64,000 nt of DNA from Filobasidium wieringae. Its lineage: Eukaryota; Basidiomycota; Tremellomycetes; Filobasidiales; Filobasidiaceae. Both the position numbers and the translations under genes were made by a program. The stretch spans positions 748,287 through 812,286 of the forward strand of contig BCIV01000002.1 of assembly GCA_001600055.1 (NCBI GenBank), written 5' to 3'. Under the pieces are notes generated by a model, which saw nothing but the letters and a program-made list of their open reading frames with translations, did not search any database and was not told the origin of the DNA. Of the stretch, positions 36,775 through 47,105 are shown piece by piece (positions within the stretch are counted from its first letter, which is position 1; each line of letters starts with the position of its first letter).

Positions 36775-37772
36775 TTACATGCCAATATCACCATAACCTC
36801 CACTCTTGTAGTATGCGGCCATCTGCTGCAGAATCTGCTCGAGCCCTGCCAGCCAAGTATCTAACTCGGCCATGCTATCCGGGACGATCTAAATTAGCTT
36901 CAATAGAGGGGAGGAGGTGTTTGTACCATTACTTACACTACATCGGTCGGCTCTCCCAAAGAAGGGTAGAATTTCGATCGATATGGACAGACGTTCATGG
37001 CCAACTTAGTAAATCGTAAAGGCTAGCTCATCAGCCTGTAGTTCAAGGCTTATAGTGCACAATTGGACTAACCTTGAAAAGTGGCCGAATCATGAAACCA
37101 TGGAACGGCCTCAAACTTTGGTCGTAAGCCCTAGACATGGACGTTGACAACTCTTCCTTCTCGTTCTGCATGTTCATCCTCAACCCTAAGCTCGTGAATC
37201 TCAATCCCCTGTAGAAATCGCAATCAGACGCATCAGATTACCGCTAGATCGGCGAGCACCTTGAGAGCCCACCTTAAAAGCCAGGTAAGCTGTCCAGTAC
37301 AGAATTTGTCACCGGTCTCTTTCTCGTTCTTCAATATGTCCTCTAACGTTGCAGAAGTGTCTGGATATTGAGCTAACCTCTCCCTTACCCTCTATAACAG
37401 GGCCAGTTCAGCTCCATACCTGCGATTCAATAGGATCCTTCTTACAGCGTTCTTAGTCGATAGATCATTTTGTACCACCTGGAAAGCCTTGTTGTTGAAC
37501 AGATCTGTAGCGAAATTGGCAAGTAAGCTCAACCGCTCGATGTCCGGCCAAGGGGACGCATACCAAAAAACGATACGACAGCGTCTGTTGCCTCACAAAA
37601 CTCTTCCGTCCGAATTCCTGGCTCTCTGCTGACGTCCTTAAAAGACTGTTCATCGCAGAACCCCGTGTCTAGCTGCAGGTCAATCGTTCGATGGAGAAGT
37701 ACGCACCCGTTTGACAGTCTTGTAGAACGGCACAGGGCCCTGTTCTTCCACCGCTTTGGTTGGCTCGGACAT
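36775..37772 (-). CDS. Glycolipid transfer protein (GLTP fold)
   Basis: Moves glycolipids between membranes in the cytosol. About seven exons. The spliced protein starts MSEPTKAVEEQGPVPFYKTV, then KRSFKDVSREPGIRTEEFCE, VVSFFDLFNNKAFQVVQNDL, a variable STKNARVRERL, TLEDILKNEKETGDKFCTGQ, LTWLLRGLRFTSLGLRMNMQ, SRAYDQSLRPFHGFMIRPLF, KLAMNVCPYRSKFYPSLGEP and a Gln/Ala helix ending YGDIGM. WLLRGLRF (ligand Trp) and the catalytic-pocket His in RPFHGF are conserved. In the D-x3-N-x2-K headgroup motif, Asp is present but the Asn/Lys positions read Lys/Arg in my model. The short coding exons hide the gene from frame-based views. Confidence 0.85.
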
Positions 37773-38495
37773 GTGTGATGAACAAATGAGCTATGGTATT
37801 ATTGCTTTGGAGGTACAAGACTGTAGGATAAGGTGAGATGGGGAGATCTGTCAATACGCTGAGCCGTTAGCCCTTTGATCAATCGATATGATGACGACTG
37901 CTGGATAACCTTCCGGTAACTGGAAATACTTCCGATCTCTGCGATCTCGGCGGGCACGCAATTCAACACACAGCTCGAGTAGCTTGAGTAGCTAGCGTTA
38001 CCATTCATATGAGACATACAGCAGCGATGATCCGTGCCAGACAGCCGTAGACATTTACAACAAATCATAAAACTCAACAGCAAAGACGTCCCGGTACAAC
38101 CGGGAAACTCCCCGACAAGACCACCAGGCTATGGCTAAGCTCCCCATATGCTCGAGGTTAGTCCTATGCTCTGTTCGAATACTGCAGAGGTTGTATTGAG
38201 CTGAATCTCGCTAAATTCTGTCGTCGGCGAGTTCTTCAGTTCAAGCGGACCCAGTTGATGATGAAAATGCTAGAGAATTATGGATCCTGGATAACGCGAC
38301 CGATAGCAGTACGCTGAGGTGTCGGATAAGAGCTCGGACAAGTGCTTCAAGGGTATAGGTAGTACACAATGTTCAAAGCGTTGTCCGTGATTTCTGTCTG
38401 CTATACGAAACTGAATGAGCAGGGCCCTGTGCAAATCTCGGCTGACAATGCCACGTACGTTGTCTGGGTATGCAAGCCTTCATCTTCTTTCCAAA
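37773..38495. other. Intergenic, about 720 bp
   Basis: GLTP promoter and 3' flank of the acidic unknown gene. No gene recognised. Confidence 0.35.
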
Positions 38496-38981
38496 CTACT
38501 TCATATCGACATCTCCATCGCTCTCCATTTCATCCGTTTTCTCATTGGCAGGTAACCCTGCACCCTCTTCGTCCTCATTGTCCTCGTCATCGTCGTCATC
38601 ATCTTGATCATCTCCTTCCTCTTCGTCTGCCATCGCTTCCATCTGATCTTTCTCTGTCTTCACTATCTCGTCCGCTTCCCTCTCCTCTCTGGCTACTGCC
38701 TCCTCTCTTGCCAACTTAGTTCTCTCCCGCTCTTCGTTCTCCACCCTTTCTCTCTCCCTCTCGTGTTCTTCGGCCTCATCTGGATCTACAGCTCCGATCG
38801 TGATTCCTATCGAGTCCGTCAACCGTTCCAGTTGGGAAGTCTGAGTGGAAGGAGCATAGTGGGGTTTAGAGGTTTGGGAGACAAGGAAAGAGGACAGGAG
38901 ATTGTAAGTCTGCGTAGCGTCGAGCGATTTGGGCTTGCCATGCGAGTTGATGAAAGTTGGTGGGGGAAGTGATCGTTCCAT
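38496..38981 (-). CDS. Uncharacterised acidic protein
   Basis: Single exon, 161 residues. I do not recognise the family. The first 60 residues look ordered (MERSLPPPTFINSHGKPKSL, then TQTYNLLSSFLVSQTS and LERLTDSIGITIGAVDPDEA). They are followed by an Arg/Glu-rich helix (ERERERVENEERERTKLARE) and a long acidic tail of Asp/Glu with little else. Such a layout occurs in chromatin and ribosome-biogenesis factors, but nothing here fixes the function. Codon use matches its neighbours, which supports a real gene. Confidence 0.6.
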   Translation of the reverse strand: MERSLPPPTFINSHGKPKSLDATQTYNLLSSFLVSQTSKPHYAPSTQTSQLERLTDSIGITIGAVDPDEAEEHERERERVENEERERTKLAREEAVAREEREADEIVKTEKDQMEAMADEEEGDDQDDDDDDEDNEDEEGAGLPANEKTDEMESDGDVDMK

Positions 38982-40162
38982 ATTGATTCTAGAGAGTTCG
39001 GGTTTTACACACTGAGCAGGCGGGATCCAGTCGTTCAGAGTGTCTCTGAGATCTCCTAGATCCCCTACACTTCTATAAAATCATAAACTGAGCTCGGAAA
39101 TTTCAGATACAAGATCAACAGGGCGACGCGTTTTTCGAGATAGTTATTCAGATACACGTCGCTCATGTTACTGTCATAATTTTTAGGTAAACAGACCATC
39201 AAGGTTGCGAGAACCGTCAAGGCCTCCGATACTCCGAGAAAGCGAGAAAGCTTTGCAGTTTGCAGCCCAGTTCATGGGATGCACGAGATGTAGATGACAG
39301 CTATGTGGATGAAGTAATACGCATGACATAGCAAACATATATTCAGACTCTTCGACTACTCTACTCTCCTTTACCCTAACGCTATTTTCCGGTCTAAAGT
39401 GCGTAAACCTTTTAAACAACAATGTTGATCAGCTTTCATTCAAAGAAACAGCAAAACAAAGTTCAAGAGGATGAGAGCGTTCAGAGGTGTGTTATATAAG
39501 GTAGCGAGAATTTTTCGGCATCGACTTCTTCCCATGAGAATCACAGGAAGTCGTCTCCAGCCAAATGCACTCAAGTCATCAGAAAAATGGAATATGGGAG
39601 TAGGATTGGGATTCAGATCTCGATGATAAAAGAGGCTCACCTTTATGACCAGACTATAGCTGATGAGCTCCAGGACAACTTCAAAGACCGTTAATGCCTA
39701 TGATCTGGGGAGAGATTAGACACAACAAGTTCGAACTTTCGGTACTCATTTATACTCGCGCAATTGCGCTTCTGCTTGACTCAAACAGCTACGTAGCGCA
39801 GTGACGCATCCAGCTACAAACTACAAAACCTGCCTCTGAAAGGAATCTGCACTCCCTACTGCTTGCAGGAAACTGGGCGACAGTTACTTTTCTCAAGGAG
39901 ACCTGCATGTGTGAGTACCGATGCCCTACTTTTCCTCCTTCGTCCTCGTACCTTCTCCTTCACAAGATGTCAGCTTTTCACGCCAAGCCTTTCCTCATAC
40001 GCAACAACCGAGGGAAGGTAATGCGGAATCACAAGAAGTTTTAACCATATTCCAATTGTTCCTTCTGAAACCACTCGATCCTCCTCTTTGGTCTTGCACC
40101 TATTTAATGGAGCAAAGCTGACTTGTTATATTGCATTGGTCGACTGACAGCGAGTCCGCAGG
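38982..40162. other. Divergent intergenic region, 1.18 kb
   Basis: Promoters of the acidic unknown and of MED31. A minus-strand TATATAA lies near 39493. No coding exon with a recognisable product was found on either strand. Confidence 0.35.
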
Positions 40163-40776
40163 ATGGATGAACCAGAATCATCAGCGGCCTCAGCGGTGAG
40201 ACGGTTTGACAAAGATAGATTCGAGATAGAGCTCGAGGTAGATCTCTCTCTTTTCCCCATTGTAATTCATATGATTGATCTGATTGCGAAATGTGGTTAT
40301 GTGCTCGCTCGTCAGTTCATACAATGTTTGGCCTCACCTAATTATCTGTACGAGCTTGCTTCGAAGGGATACCTGGATGATCCTTGTTTCCTGAACTACC
40401 TGGAGTACCTCAACTATTGGCGAAATCCCAAATACGTGCAATTTATCTTGTCCGTCTTGCGAATGGAGATACCGATGCGCACATGCCCACAAGTGCATAG
40501 CTGACCCGAATTTCTTAGATATCCGACATCCTTGCACCATTTGACCCTTCTGCAAGCCGCACCAGCGTTCAGACAAGCGCTGAAGAACATAAATTTCGTG
40601 GACGACATGCACAACCAAGAGATGGCTAGCTGGGGCAGCGGGTAAGCCATTTGGTATGTGCCATGAATTTGCTTAGGTTGTTAACGTCGTCCCGGTCTTG
40701 GGATAGCTTCGCGACAAAAGTGAAGGGAGAAGACAGCCAGATTCCTGTTCCAGATGACAACAATCCCCCTGCTTAA
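40163..40776 (+). CDS. MED31: Mediator complex subunit 31 (MED31/SOH1)
   Basis: A conserved middle-module subunit of Mediator. Exons 40163-40237, 40316-40449, 40519-40641 and 40707-40776, 133 residues. Motifs: RFEIELEFIQCLASPNYLYE, LASKGYLDDPCFLNYLEYLN, YWRNPKYVQFILYPTSLHHL and ALKNINFVDDMHNQEMASWG. These are diagnostic. Intron 2 uses the weak donor GTCCGT (40450), needed for FILYPTSL. The last exon adds a polar tail beyond the usual core and ends DDNNPPA. Confidence 0.95.
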
Positions 40777-41116
40777 CCGTACGATCCACCGCTTGCTGAT
40801 GACTGATGATTGTATCTGCGCCCTGCGCCTATCATAGACCTAATGACTGATAACCAATGCAACTAATCAAACTTTGTTCAACACTTCGCATATATGCCTA
40901 CATGCTAGACATGCTTGTCTATCCAAATCAGGAATCAGCGGTGAACCGGAAAGTATGACTAATCACGCTTTCAGCTCTCGATCGGCGATCCTTTGATCGC
41001 ATCAACTTCGACCAAGGTGTCTTCATAAGCTCATGTCGCACATATAGCACCCAAGCTTACAATTCATCCATCCTCGTCCAGCCATCAGTCATCAAGTATA
41101 GTCTAGCAAAACAACC
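40777..41116. other. Intergenic, 340 bp
   Basis: Between two same-strand genes. Nothing recognised. Confidence 0.4.
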
Positions 41117-41839
41117 ATGAGTTTAGGAAATATAGGAAGACGCAAGTATCTCCTCTCATATACCGTCGGCTTTCCAGGAATTCTTACCATCGTATGGCTC
41201 GAAAACAGCTGCCCCATTGCCGACACCTGCCAATGCACCACCGCTGATCAGCAGTACTATGACGGATGAGGACTATCATAAGCTAACTCGAGTACGTCAA
41301 TCCTGACATAGTCCTAGAGAATCCTTGATAGACTTCAGTTTGTCTAACCGTCATCTTCAACCTTGCAGAGAACGCAGACGATAGGGACCTTGGTTGGATT
41401 TGGTTGTGCTGGCGTATTCAGTAAGCCTTACGCATCCGCAAGGCAGAACAGATTGTTGAATAAAGCCTTATGGTAACTATGCTACTCAGCTTATGCGGTA
41501 TCGAAAGTCGTCCGGCCTTCCCGTAACGCTCTCTTCTTGACCTTTTTCTGTGAGTGCCCCTTGCTCGTGATCGCAGTTTGCATGACAAGGCTCAGACTTC
41601 CTTACTGGACACGATCAGCATCCTCCTTCCTGATGTCGATGGCGACGTCTCATCAACTGTTAACAACCTGGCTCGCAGAGACAAGAGCTCAACTAGCAGC
41701 GAAGCCACGAAAGGATGCCGATCCTGACCTAGAGTCTTGGTATGCAGCACAGAAGCAGAAAGTGCACGACAAGGAAGGTGGTGTTGCAGGGCTCGAGGAG
41801 TTTGCGGACAAGTATGCGAGTACGAGAGGCGATCATTAA
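41117..41839 (+). CDS. Uncharacterised small membrane protein
   Basis: Not recognised. About five exons: ATG at 41117 (MSLGNIGRR), a Pro/Ala segment ending TMTDEDYHKLTR, then RTQTIGTLVGFGCAGVF and TYAVSKVVRPSRNALFLTFF, SSSFLMSMATSHQLLTTWLA and a polar C-terminus (DPDLESWYAAQKQKVHDKEG ... ADKYASTRGDH). Two hydrophobic stretches suggest a hairpin in a membrane. The first intron is either 32 nt (acceptor before GAATTC) or longer, with acceptor before TACTATG; both keep the frame and only the longer is of normal length. A mitochondrial or ER location is plausible but unsupported. Confidence 0.6.
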
Positions 41840-42913
41840 CGGAGGTAACAGTTACAACCTCAATTGCATCATGTGATCTTCATTGTGTGTAGAAAGTAAA
41901 ACCAGTATCATGTCATACATCAAACATAATTTCTAGTGTACAAACAGAAATAGCACACAGACACGGATGATAGCAACGATCTCGCAAGGAATTCCTATCA
42001 GCAGACTTTTGGTAAGACCAACCCTCGACAACCTCTGCTCGTTCGTCTTCTGCTTCGTAAAGAGAAGATCGAACGGCCGGGACAATACGAGCTTGACTCT
42101 ATGTGTTGATAAATCTCATCATTTTGAGGAATTCCGTTGCGAGATAGCGCTTGAGGAGGGAAGAGGACAGCAGAGGCAGGCGTAGAACAGCTCGAAATCC
42201 AACTCGTATTACGCTGAATCAATCTCGAAACAGCAACGAGAAAGCGGAAATCGAGCCGGCTTTCAGATATAGGTCGTTCGCTGAACGATATGTGAAGAAC
42301 AGGGGCCTGATAGTGTCGAGCCGCCAAGATGAGAAGAAGTCATCGAAGTATAAGTGCTCATGTGCTCAGTAGTTGGGTGGACTAATTTTCCTGCGCTTCT
42401 GCTTTGGTTTATGCCTACCAAAGCGAAGCGCATACTCAAAACGCCTTTATTATTGCATAATCATCCTTTCGTCCTCTCGATCTGTTTGAACGAAACTCTG
42501 AGATTGTTTGTGATGGACACTGCTACTTAAGCTACTTAGCTTGTATGAAGTGGTCCAGGCGACAATTGCAATAACTATTAGCCATGCACATCCTCCGAAT
42601 ATGAATCCCCCCGAGCGCCAGTTCACTGCAACTAGCTTTATCGCATATCTTAGTGAACTAGTATCATCGAAACTATGAGCATACAATCGTGCCAGCGTGT
42701 GCTTTGTTCCATGATAGAGCGACGTAGCTAGAAGCAGTCCCACATTTGACCTATTCAGAGCTGCTCATGCACAATCTACAACAGCACGTGATAATGATCG
42801 CCGGCCTAAGTCGACGCGCAAATAACAGGGAGCTTGGTGTTCTGTTCAGGACGGATGACTATAACGATGTTTCCCATTCTCGAGCGAGAACAACAACCTA
42901 TTCTGACACCTAC
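41840..42913. other. Intergenic, 1.07 kb
   Basis: 3' flank of the membrane protein gene and BOLA1-type promoter. A CACGTG (42785-42790) lies 124 bp before the start at 42914. A 97-codon minus frame (42450-42743) has one hydrophobic segment but no other support. Confidence 0.35.
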
Positions 42914-43486
42914 ATGTCTCTTCGAATCAATCGTATCTTGAACCTAAGGATGGCTTCTACTTCAGCTAGGGCGAAGCGTATTCCTGGACCGGTCGAGAGC
43001 AGTATACACGAAAAGGTTGGTTTGAAAGCGTTAGCTTGATCGGCTCGACGCCGTGCAATTGCTAATGTTGCACTTGTGTTATATAGTTATCACAGGAATT
43101 GAAGCCGGCATTCTTGGAGATCCGTAACGAGTGAGACACCTTGTGGTCTCGTCTTTTTTTACCATCGTGGACTCATCCGCTTATCTCATAAGCTCGTCGA
43201 AACACGCCCATCATTCAGCTATGCGAGCAAGCGGAGGGGGCAATGGGGAAACTCGTGAGTCTCAACAGTAGAATGATCATGATCGTCACTGATCTGTTCA
43301 TCGCTTGAATCAGACTTCTCTGTAACCATGGCCTCTCCAGACTTCACGGGGTTGACCCAGATCAAGCGCCACCGACTGGTCAACAATCTGCTCAAAGAAG
43401 AATTCAACGAGAAAGGACTGCACGCCTTGAGCTTGAAGTTACGGACAGTCGAAGAAGCTCAGAATGAAGGACTCATAGAATCCTAG
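42914..43486 (+). CDS. BOL1: BolA-like protein, BOLA1/BOL1 type (mitochondrial)
   Basis: BOL1 proteins help mature 4Fe-4S enzymes with mitochondrial glutaredoxin 5. Four exons. The start at 42914 adds MSLRINRILNLRMASTSARA, a good mitochondrial presequence; the next ATG at 42950 would give a cytosolic form. Then GPVESSIHEKLSQELKPAFL, EIRNDSSKHAHHSAMRASGG (the KHAxH motif of BOLA1), GNGETHFSVTMASPDFTGLT, QIKRHRLVNNLLKEEFNEKG (RHRxVNxxLxxE) and LHALSLKLRTVEE with the cluster-ligand His. This is clearly distinct from the BOLA2-type gene at 9042-9532, which carries the CGxSF cysteine instead. Confidence 0.9.
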
Positions 43487-43889
43487 GATGGATGGGAGCT
43501 GGCAATGCGGCAAACATGTACATTTTATATAACATATACCTGTCAACGTTCAGATGTATCAAGATTTCTGTGGGCTATTGGCGTTATCTCCTACTGCTCA
43601 GTCATCTTGATCTGTAACGTGATGACAATTAACGGATAAAGTGCTGCAGCTGTCTCAAGACGATGGTCTACTTTGCCAGAGTCTTGGTTGGATATACAGA
43701 TTCATTTACTATTTCCACCCCAATCGTTTACCCCTCGCTATAACTGATCACCAATTTCGAATTTCGCTAAGGTCTTTACTATTTTGGTTATGAGTCCGAT
43801 GACATATAACTTGCCGCAAGCTTGCTTTCCCTTAGAAGCGCCCTCCTTCTACAACGCAAAACTCAATCACACAAATAAAAGCCATAATC
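43487..43889. other. Intergenic, 403 bp
   Basis: Between tandem genes. Nothing recognised. Confidence 0.4.
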
Positions 43890-44324
43890 ATGAGTCAACC
43901 TGCCGTAACCATTGAATGGGATGTACGGCCATTACCTGACACCAAACACCCTAGCGAAACCTCAGCTAGCGGATCCACGTCTTTTCGGCTCGACCAAACG
44001 CAAACAGCAAAATCCGAAGACGCTATCGAGGTCTATAATACTGCGGATTCTGCATATTATACAGCTCTGTTGAATTCGCTGTCTGAAGCCAAAGACGGTT
44101 TGAACGCGCGTCTTACGGACTGGAAAGATGTCATTGGAGACAAGGAGAAATCGAAGGAAGTTCTACCACCCGGTACTGTGGGGAAAAAAGGAATGGGGAA
44201 AGCAATGATGATGGTTCAGGCTGCCAAGGAAGCCGATGGAAGGGGATCGGCCAAGGAGGGATTGCCGACGGATGATCAAGAGTCGGATGAGGACTCGGAT
44301 GGGGAAATTCCTACAGCTGATTAG
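43890..44324 (+). CDS. GON7-like subunit of the EKC/KEOPS complex (tentative)
   Basis: KEOPS makes the t6A modification of tRNA, and Gon7 is its small, largely disordered fungal subunit. One exon, 144 residues. The only ordered stretch is ADSAYYTALLNSLSEAKDGL then NARLTDWKDVIGDKEKSKEV, which fits the Gon7 pattern of a Leu-rich helix followed by D-x-L/I-N-x-x-L-T. It is followed by GKKGMGKAMMMVQAAKEADG and an acidic tail (DDQESDEDSDGE) like that of yeast Gon7. The N-terminal WDVRPLPDTKHPS segment is not assignable. BUD32, another KEOPS subunit, lies 2.8 kb downstream, which makes the call more attractive but is not proof. Confidence 0.5.
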   Translation: MSQPAVTIEWDVRPLPDTKHPSETSASGSTSFRLDQTQTAKSEDAIEVYNTADSAYYTALLNSLSEAKDGLNARLTDWKDVIGDKEKSKEVLPPGTVGKKGMGKAMMMVQAAKEADGRGSAKEGLPTDDQESDEDSDGEIPTAD

Positions 44325-44791
44325 GATGGATGCGCGGTACGAACGGGCCATCGAAAGGAACCCTGCTTGCCTGCTTGGCGTGTCTGATCCATGACGCCCA
44401 GCGATATCAATACGAGGAGGGAGAGAACCGGCATATTCACTGGATATCGAAGACTCTCTCCCTCTCAGTTGAAGAACCCCTTCACTAGCGCCAACACTAC
44501 GATCCGTACTGTACAGCCTCAGCTACCTCGCTCTACGACCTTCGCTTACCAAACCCACCGATACCTCGTCATAATGATGGAGGGAGGATGTTGTAGACGA
44601 TTACTACCAAGCTACCAAGCTGATTGTTGTAAACTAGATCCAGGTCCTATTAATATTTCCACCTAGAACACCTGAGCCCCCATGCCTCCTCCACCTCACG
44701 CGGCAGGAGGGAACTTGAGCTTCAAAGATGCTCGACTTTCAAGCTGCCTGGGATTTCTACCTAGGCACCTAGAACCTTCAGAGATAGCAAC
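44325..44791. other. Intergenic, 467 bp
   Basis: Between the GON7-like gene and the SND2-type gene. Nothing recognised besides the leader of the latter. Confidence 0.35.
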
Positions 44792-45601
44792 ATGGTGCGT
44801 TCAAGCCTTTCGGACTTGTCCCCGTGCAAAACATACTGATAGCCGTGCTTCGGCTAGGCTAAAGCATCCTCCAAGAAGACTGCCGGTCTAAATGACATCT
44901 ACCTACGCAACTTGCGAATAGGTCTGGTATTGACCAATGTACGAGGTTTGGACAAGTCCCGTTTCGACCTCATCAAGGCTGATCCACCATCGTCATAGTT
45001 GATAAATATCCTCGTTCGGTTATTCAAAACACTCTTCGGGTACTCCTTCCTTCCTCGCAGTTTCCTGGTCAAGTTCCTCTCACTGTCCACCCCCATCATC
45101 TGCTTCATCATCTACAATCACCTTGCTACCATCTCTACTCCTACCAAGGATAGACTTGGGAAAATCGTCAACGGAGGTGAAGATCTCGGTGGCTCGGGAG
45201 TAGTCGAGTTCTTGTGGGATGTGTTAGTCGCACTTCGTCCATCTTCAACATTTTCGTGGGCAGCTGATTGGGAAAGATAACAGGGTCTACATAACTTGGA
45301 TCTGTCAAATCGGTTCTGCTTTATTCGGCGACAAAGTGTGGTACCTCTACCTTGCCGTACGTTCCGTATCTAAGCCTGGGACGCTCCGATTTCCTGACCG
45401 TGGTCGTTCTTTTTACGTATAATCTAGGTACCGGGAATCGCTATCTATAAGCTCTACACAACCTTTTACTCTATGTACAGGGCGTTCAGAGGTGGATCGA
45501 CTGCGCCTGCACCCTCAGCTAAGATCCCTCCTGCACAAGTCCCCCAGTCTAAGGCTCATGCTGGAGGAGCGGCATCGAGGACGAGAAATCGAGCGAGATA
45601 A
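44792..45601 (+). CDS. SND2: SND2/TMEM208 family ER targeting protein, start codon alone on exon 1
   Basis: SND2 works in SRP-independent targeting of proteins to the ER. Coding exons 44792-44794 (ATG only), 44858-44938, 44999-45222, 45284-45356 and 45428-45601, 184 residues, all phases consistent. Sequence order: MAKASSKKTAGLNDIYLRNL, RIGLVLTNLINILVRLFKTL, FLSLSTPIICFIIYNHLATI, KIVNGGEDLGGSGVVEFLWD, VVYITWICQIGSALFGDKVW and LYLAVPGIAIYKLYTTF. The GxDLxxxGxxExxxD motif between two helix pairs and PGxAxYxLY are TMEM208 family marks. The C-terminal tail is basic, Ala/Pro-rich. The lone ATG is followed directly by donor GTGCGT. Confidence 0.82.
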
Positions 45602-46331
45602 GAGGCCATGTCAGGCAGAGATGTACATTACCAAACATCAGTATCATGGATAGTCGCTGCATTGCAGATTTGAGATGCGGGTGAAATGCTTGACCAGATG
45701 TAGACTGTCAGGACCAGTTCAGTATTGATCTCTGAGATCCGACATCTCTGAATGTTCTGGACACGGAACTTGTATTCGCGATTTTGAGCATATTTATAAA
45801 CATGATCTCCAAGAGATACACTTTGAACATGTTATTTTGTTCTACAAGAACTTGCCCCGCTTGCTCACGATCTCCTTTGGAGTGAAGAACAGCACGGCAC
45901 CCAAGACTCGTTGATTTGGTTCGGTCTACACCAAGGTATGACGGTTCGCGACTCGATAGTTGTTTGGCACTCAACCAGCAGCCCTTTCCCGAAGGATAGA
46001 GAGAGGGAGCGCCAGGTTTTGGGTTGAAATCGCGAATGCTTTTGAAAATGGTGATTGAAGTATCTCGTAAGACCTTCTGCGTTAAGAAGAAAAAGAAGAG
46101 GGCAGGACGATGGAGAGGTAAGGTAGAGAGTTGAAAGTCGAGTTCTTGTACTCGCAGGAAAGAGTTGACGCGATCACGTGAAAGAGGCGTAGACTCGTTA
46201 CTCGGTGAGGCAACGGCTAAGATCTCATGAGAATTGGGTATTTCAAGGTACTACTGCTGGAAACCTCGTTGCAGACCTCTTATTCCCGCACTCCCCTCAC
46301 ACTTAAAACACTTTACCTTTCGTAACCCAAC
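45602..46331. other. Intergenic, 730 bp, with TCACGTGA
   Basis: 3' flank of SND2 and MGR2 promoter. The octamer TCACGTGA at 46174-46181 is 150 bp before the MGR2 start. A minus-strand frame at 45708-45974 was not recognisable. Confidence 0.45.
46174..46181. promoter_or_regulatory. TCACGTGA palindrome, MGR2 promoter
   Basis: Perfect octamer 150 bp upstream of the MGR2 start codon. Confidence 0.7.
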
Positions 46332-46915
46332 ATGCCTCCTCCTCCTCAAACAATCGGCGATGGCGGTGTCTTCCAAAAGAGTAAGGCTTCTATTCGTTCC
46401 GCATCGTTTCACCGAACTCATTTCGATTCGTCATGGCTCTTTCTCTTCTACCGATGTACAGTGAAGATGGGTGCCTTGATGGGTAGCTCGGTTGGATTGA
46501 CCATTGGATTCATCTTTGGTAGCTTCAGCATTCTCAGGTAGGTTCACGTTTCAGGGGGATGCCTGGGAACTCAGCTAAATCATCGGGTCACTCAGGGGAG
46601 GTCCTGGGCCAAGAGGAGCATTGGCAACCCTGTCGCAGTACATGCTGTCTTCCGCGGCTACTTTTGGATTCTTCATGTCAATCGGTTCCGTGAGTTTCCC
46701 CAGCTATCCATACCTTCGTCTGCGTCCTAAATCTATGTGCTGTTTAGGTAATCCGAACCGAGTCCCCATACAACCTAAATGCTTCTGCATTCGTTCCAGT
46801 CACGGCGACCACCTCTGCTTACTCCAACATGCTAGCAGAACGATACAGGTTCCTGCAGACTACCCGTGGACGACGAGTACAGGAGGCTATCGAGGTGGAG
46901 GTCAAGGAGCTATGA
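46332..46915 (+). CDS. MGR2: MGR2 (ROMO1 family), TIM23 translocase lateral gatekeeper
   Basis: A small inner-membrane subunit of the TIM23 import complex. Four exons. The product starts MPPPPQTIGDGGVFQKMKMG, then ALMGSSVGLTIGFIFGSFSI (helix 1 with glycine zipper), LRGGPGPRGALATLSQYMLS and SAATFGFFMSIGSVIRTE (helix 2). KMGxxMGxxVGxxxGxxFGxFxxLR and TFGxFMxIGxxIR are ROMO1/Mgr2 signatures. The extended, hydrophilic C-terminus (YSNMLAERYRFLQTTRGRRV and on to EVKEL) is also typical of fungal Mgr2. Stop at 46913-46915. Confidence 0.93.
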
Positions 46916-47105
46916 ATCAATGGGGAGCAAAAGGAAAGAGAAGCTTCATACGGGAAGCGAACTGTATTATAAGCAAACGGAAACCTCAATGCAACGCATG
47001 TTCCGCTGCACAACAACACTATCATTCGCTTGGTGGCCCGTTCAAAAATCCTGAACCATCACCTCCGGAGTGATCGGTGTTGACATTTCTGCATACTACA
47101 CTCTC
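46916..47105. other. Convergent gap between MGR2 and BUD32
   Basis: 190 bp of 3' flank. No feature seen. Confidence 0.4.

Noticed and set aside
42450..42743. 97-codon minus frame with a membrane-like stretch
   Set aside because: Single hydrophobic run without further support in an intergenic region.
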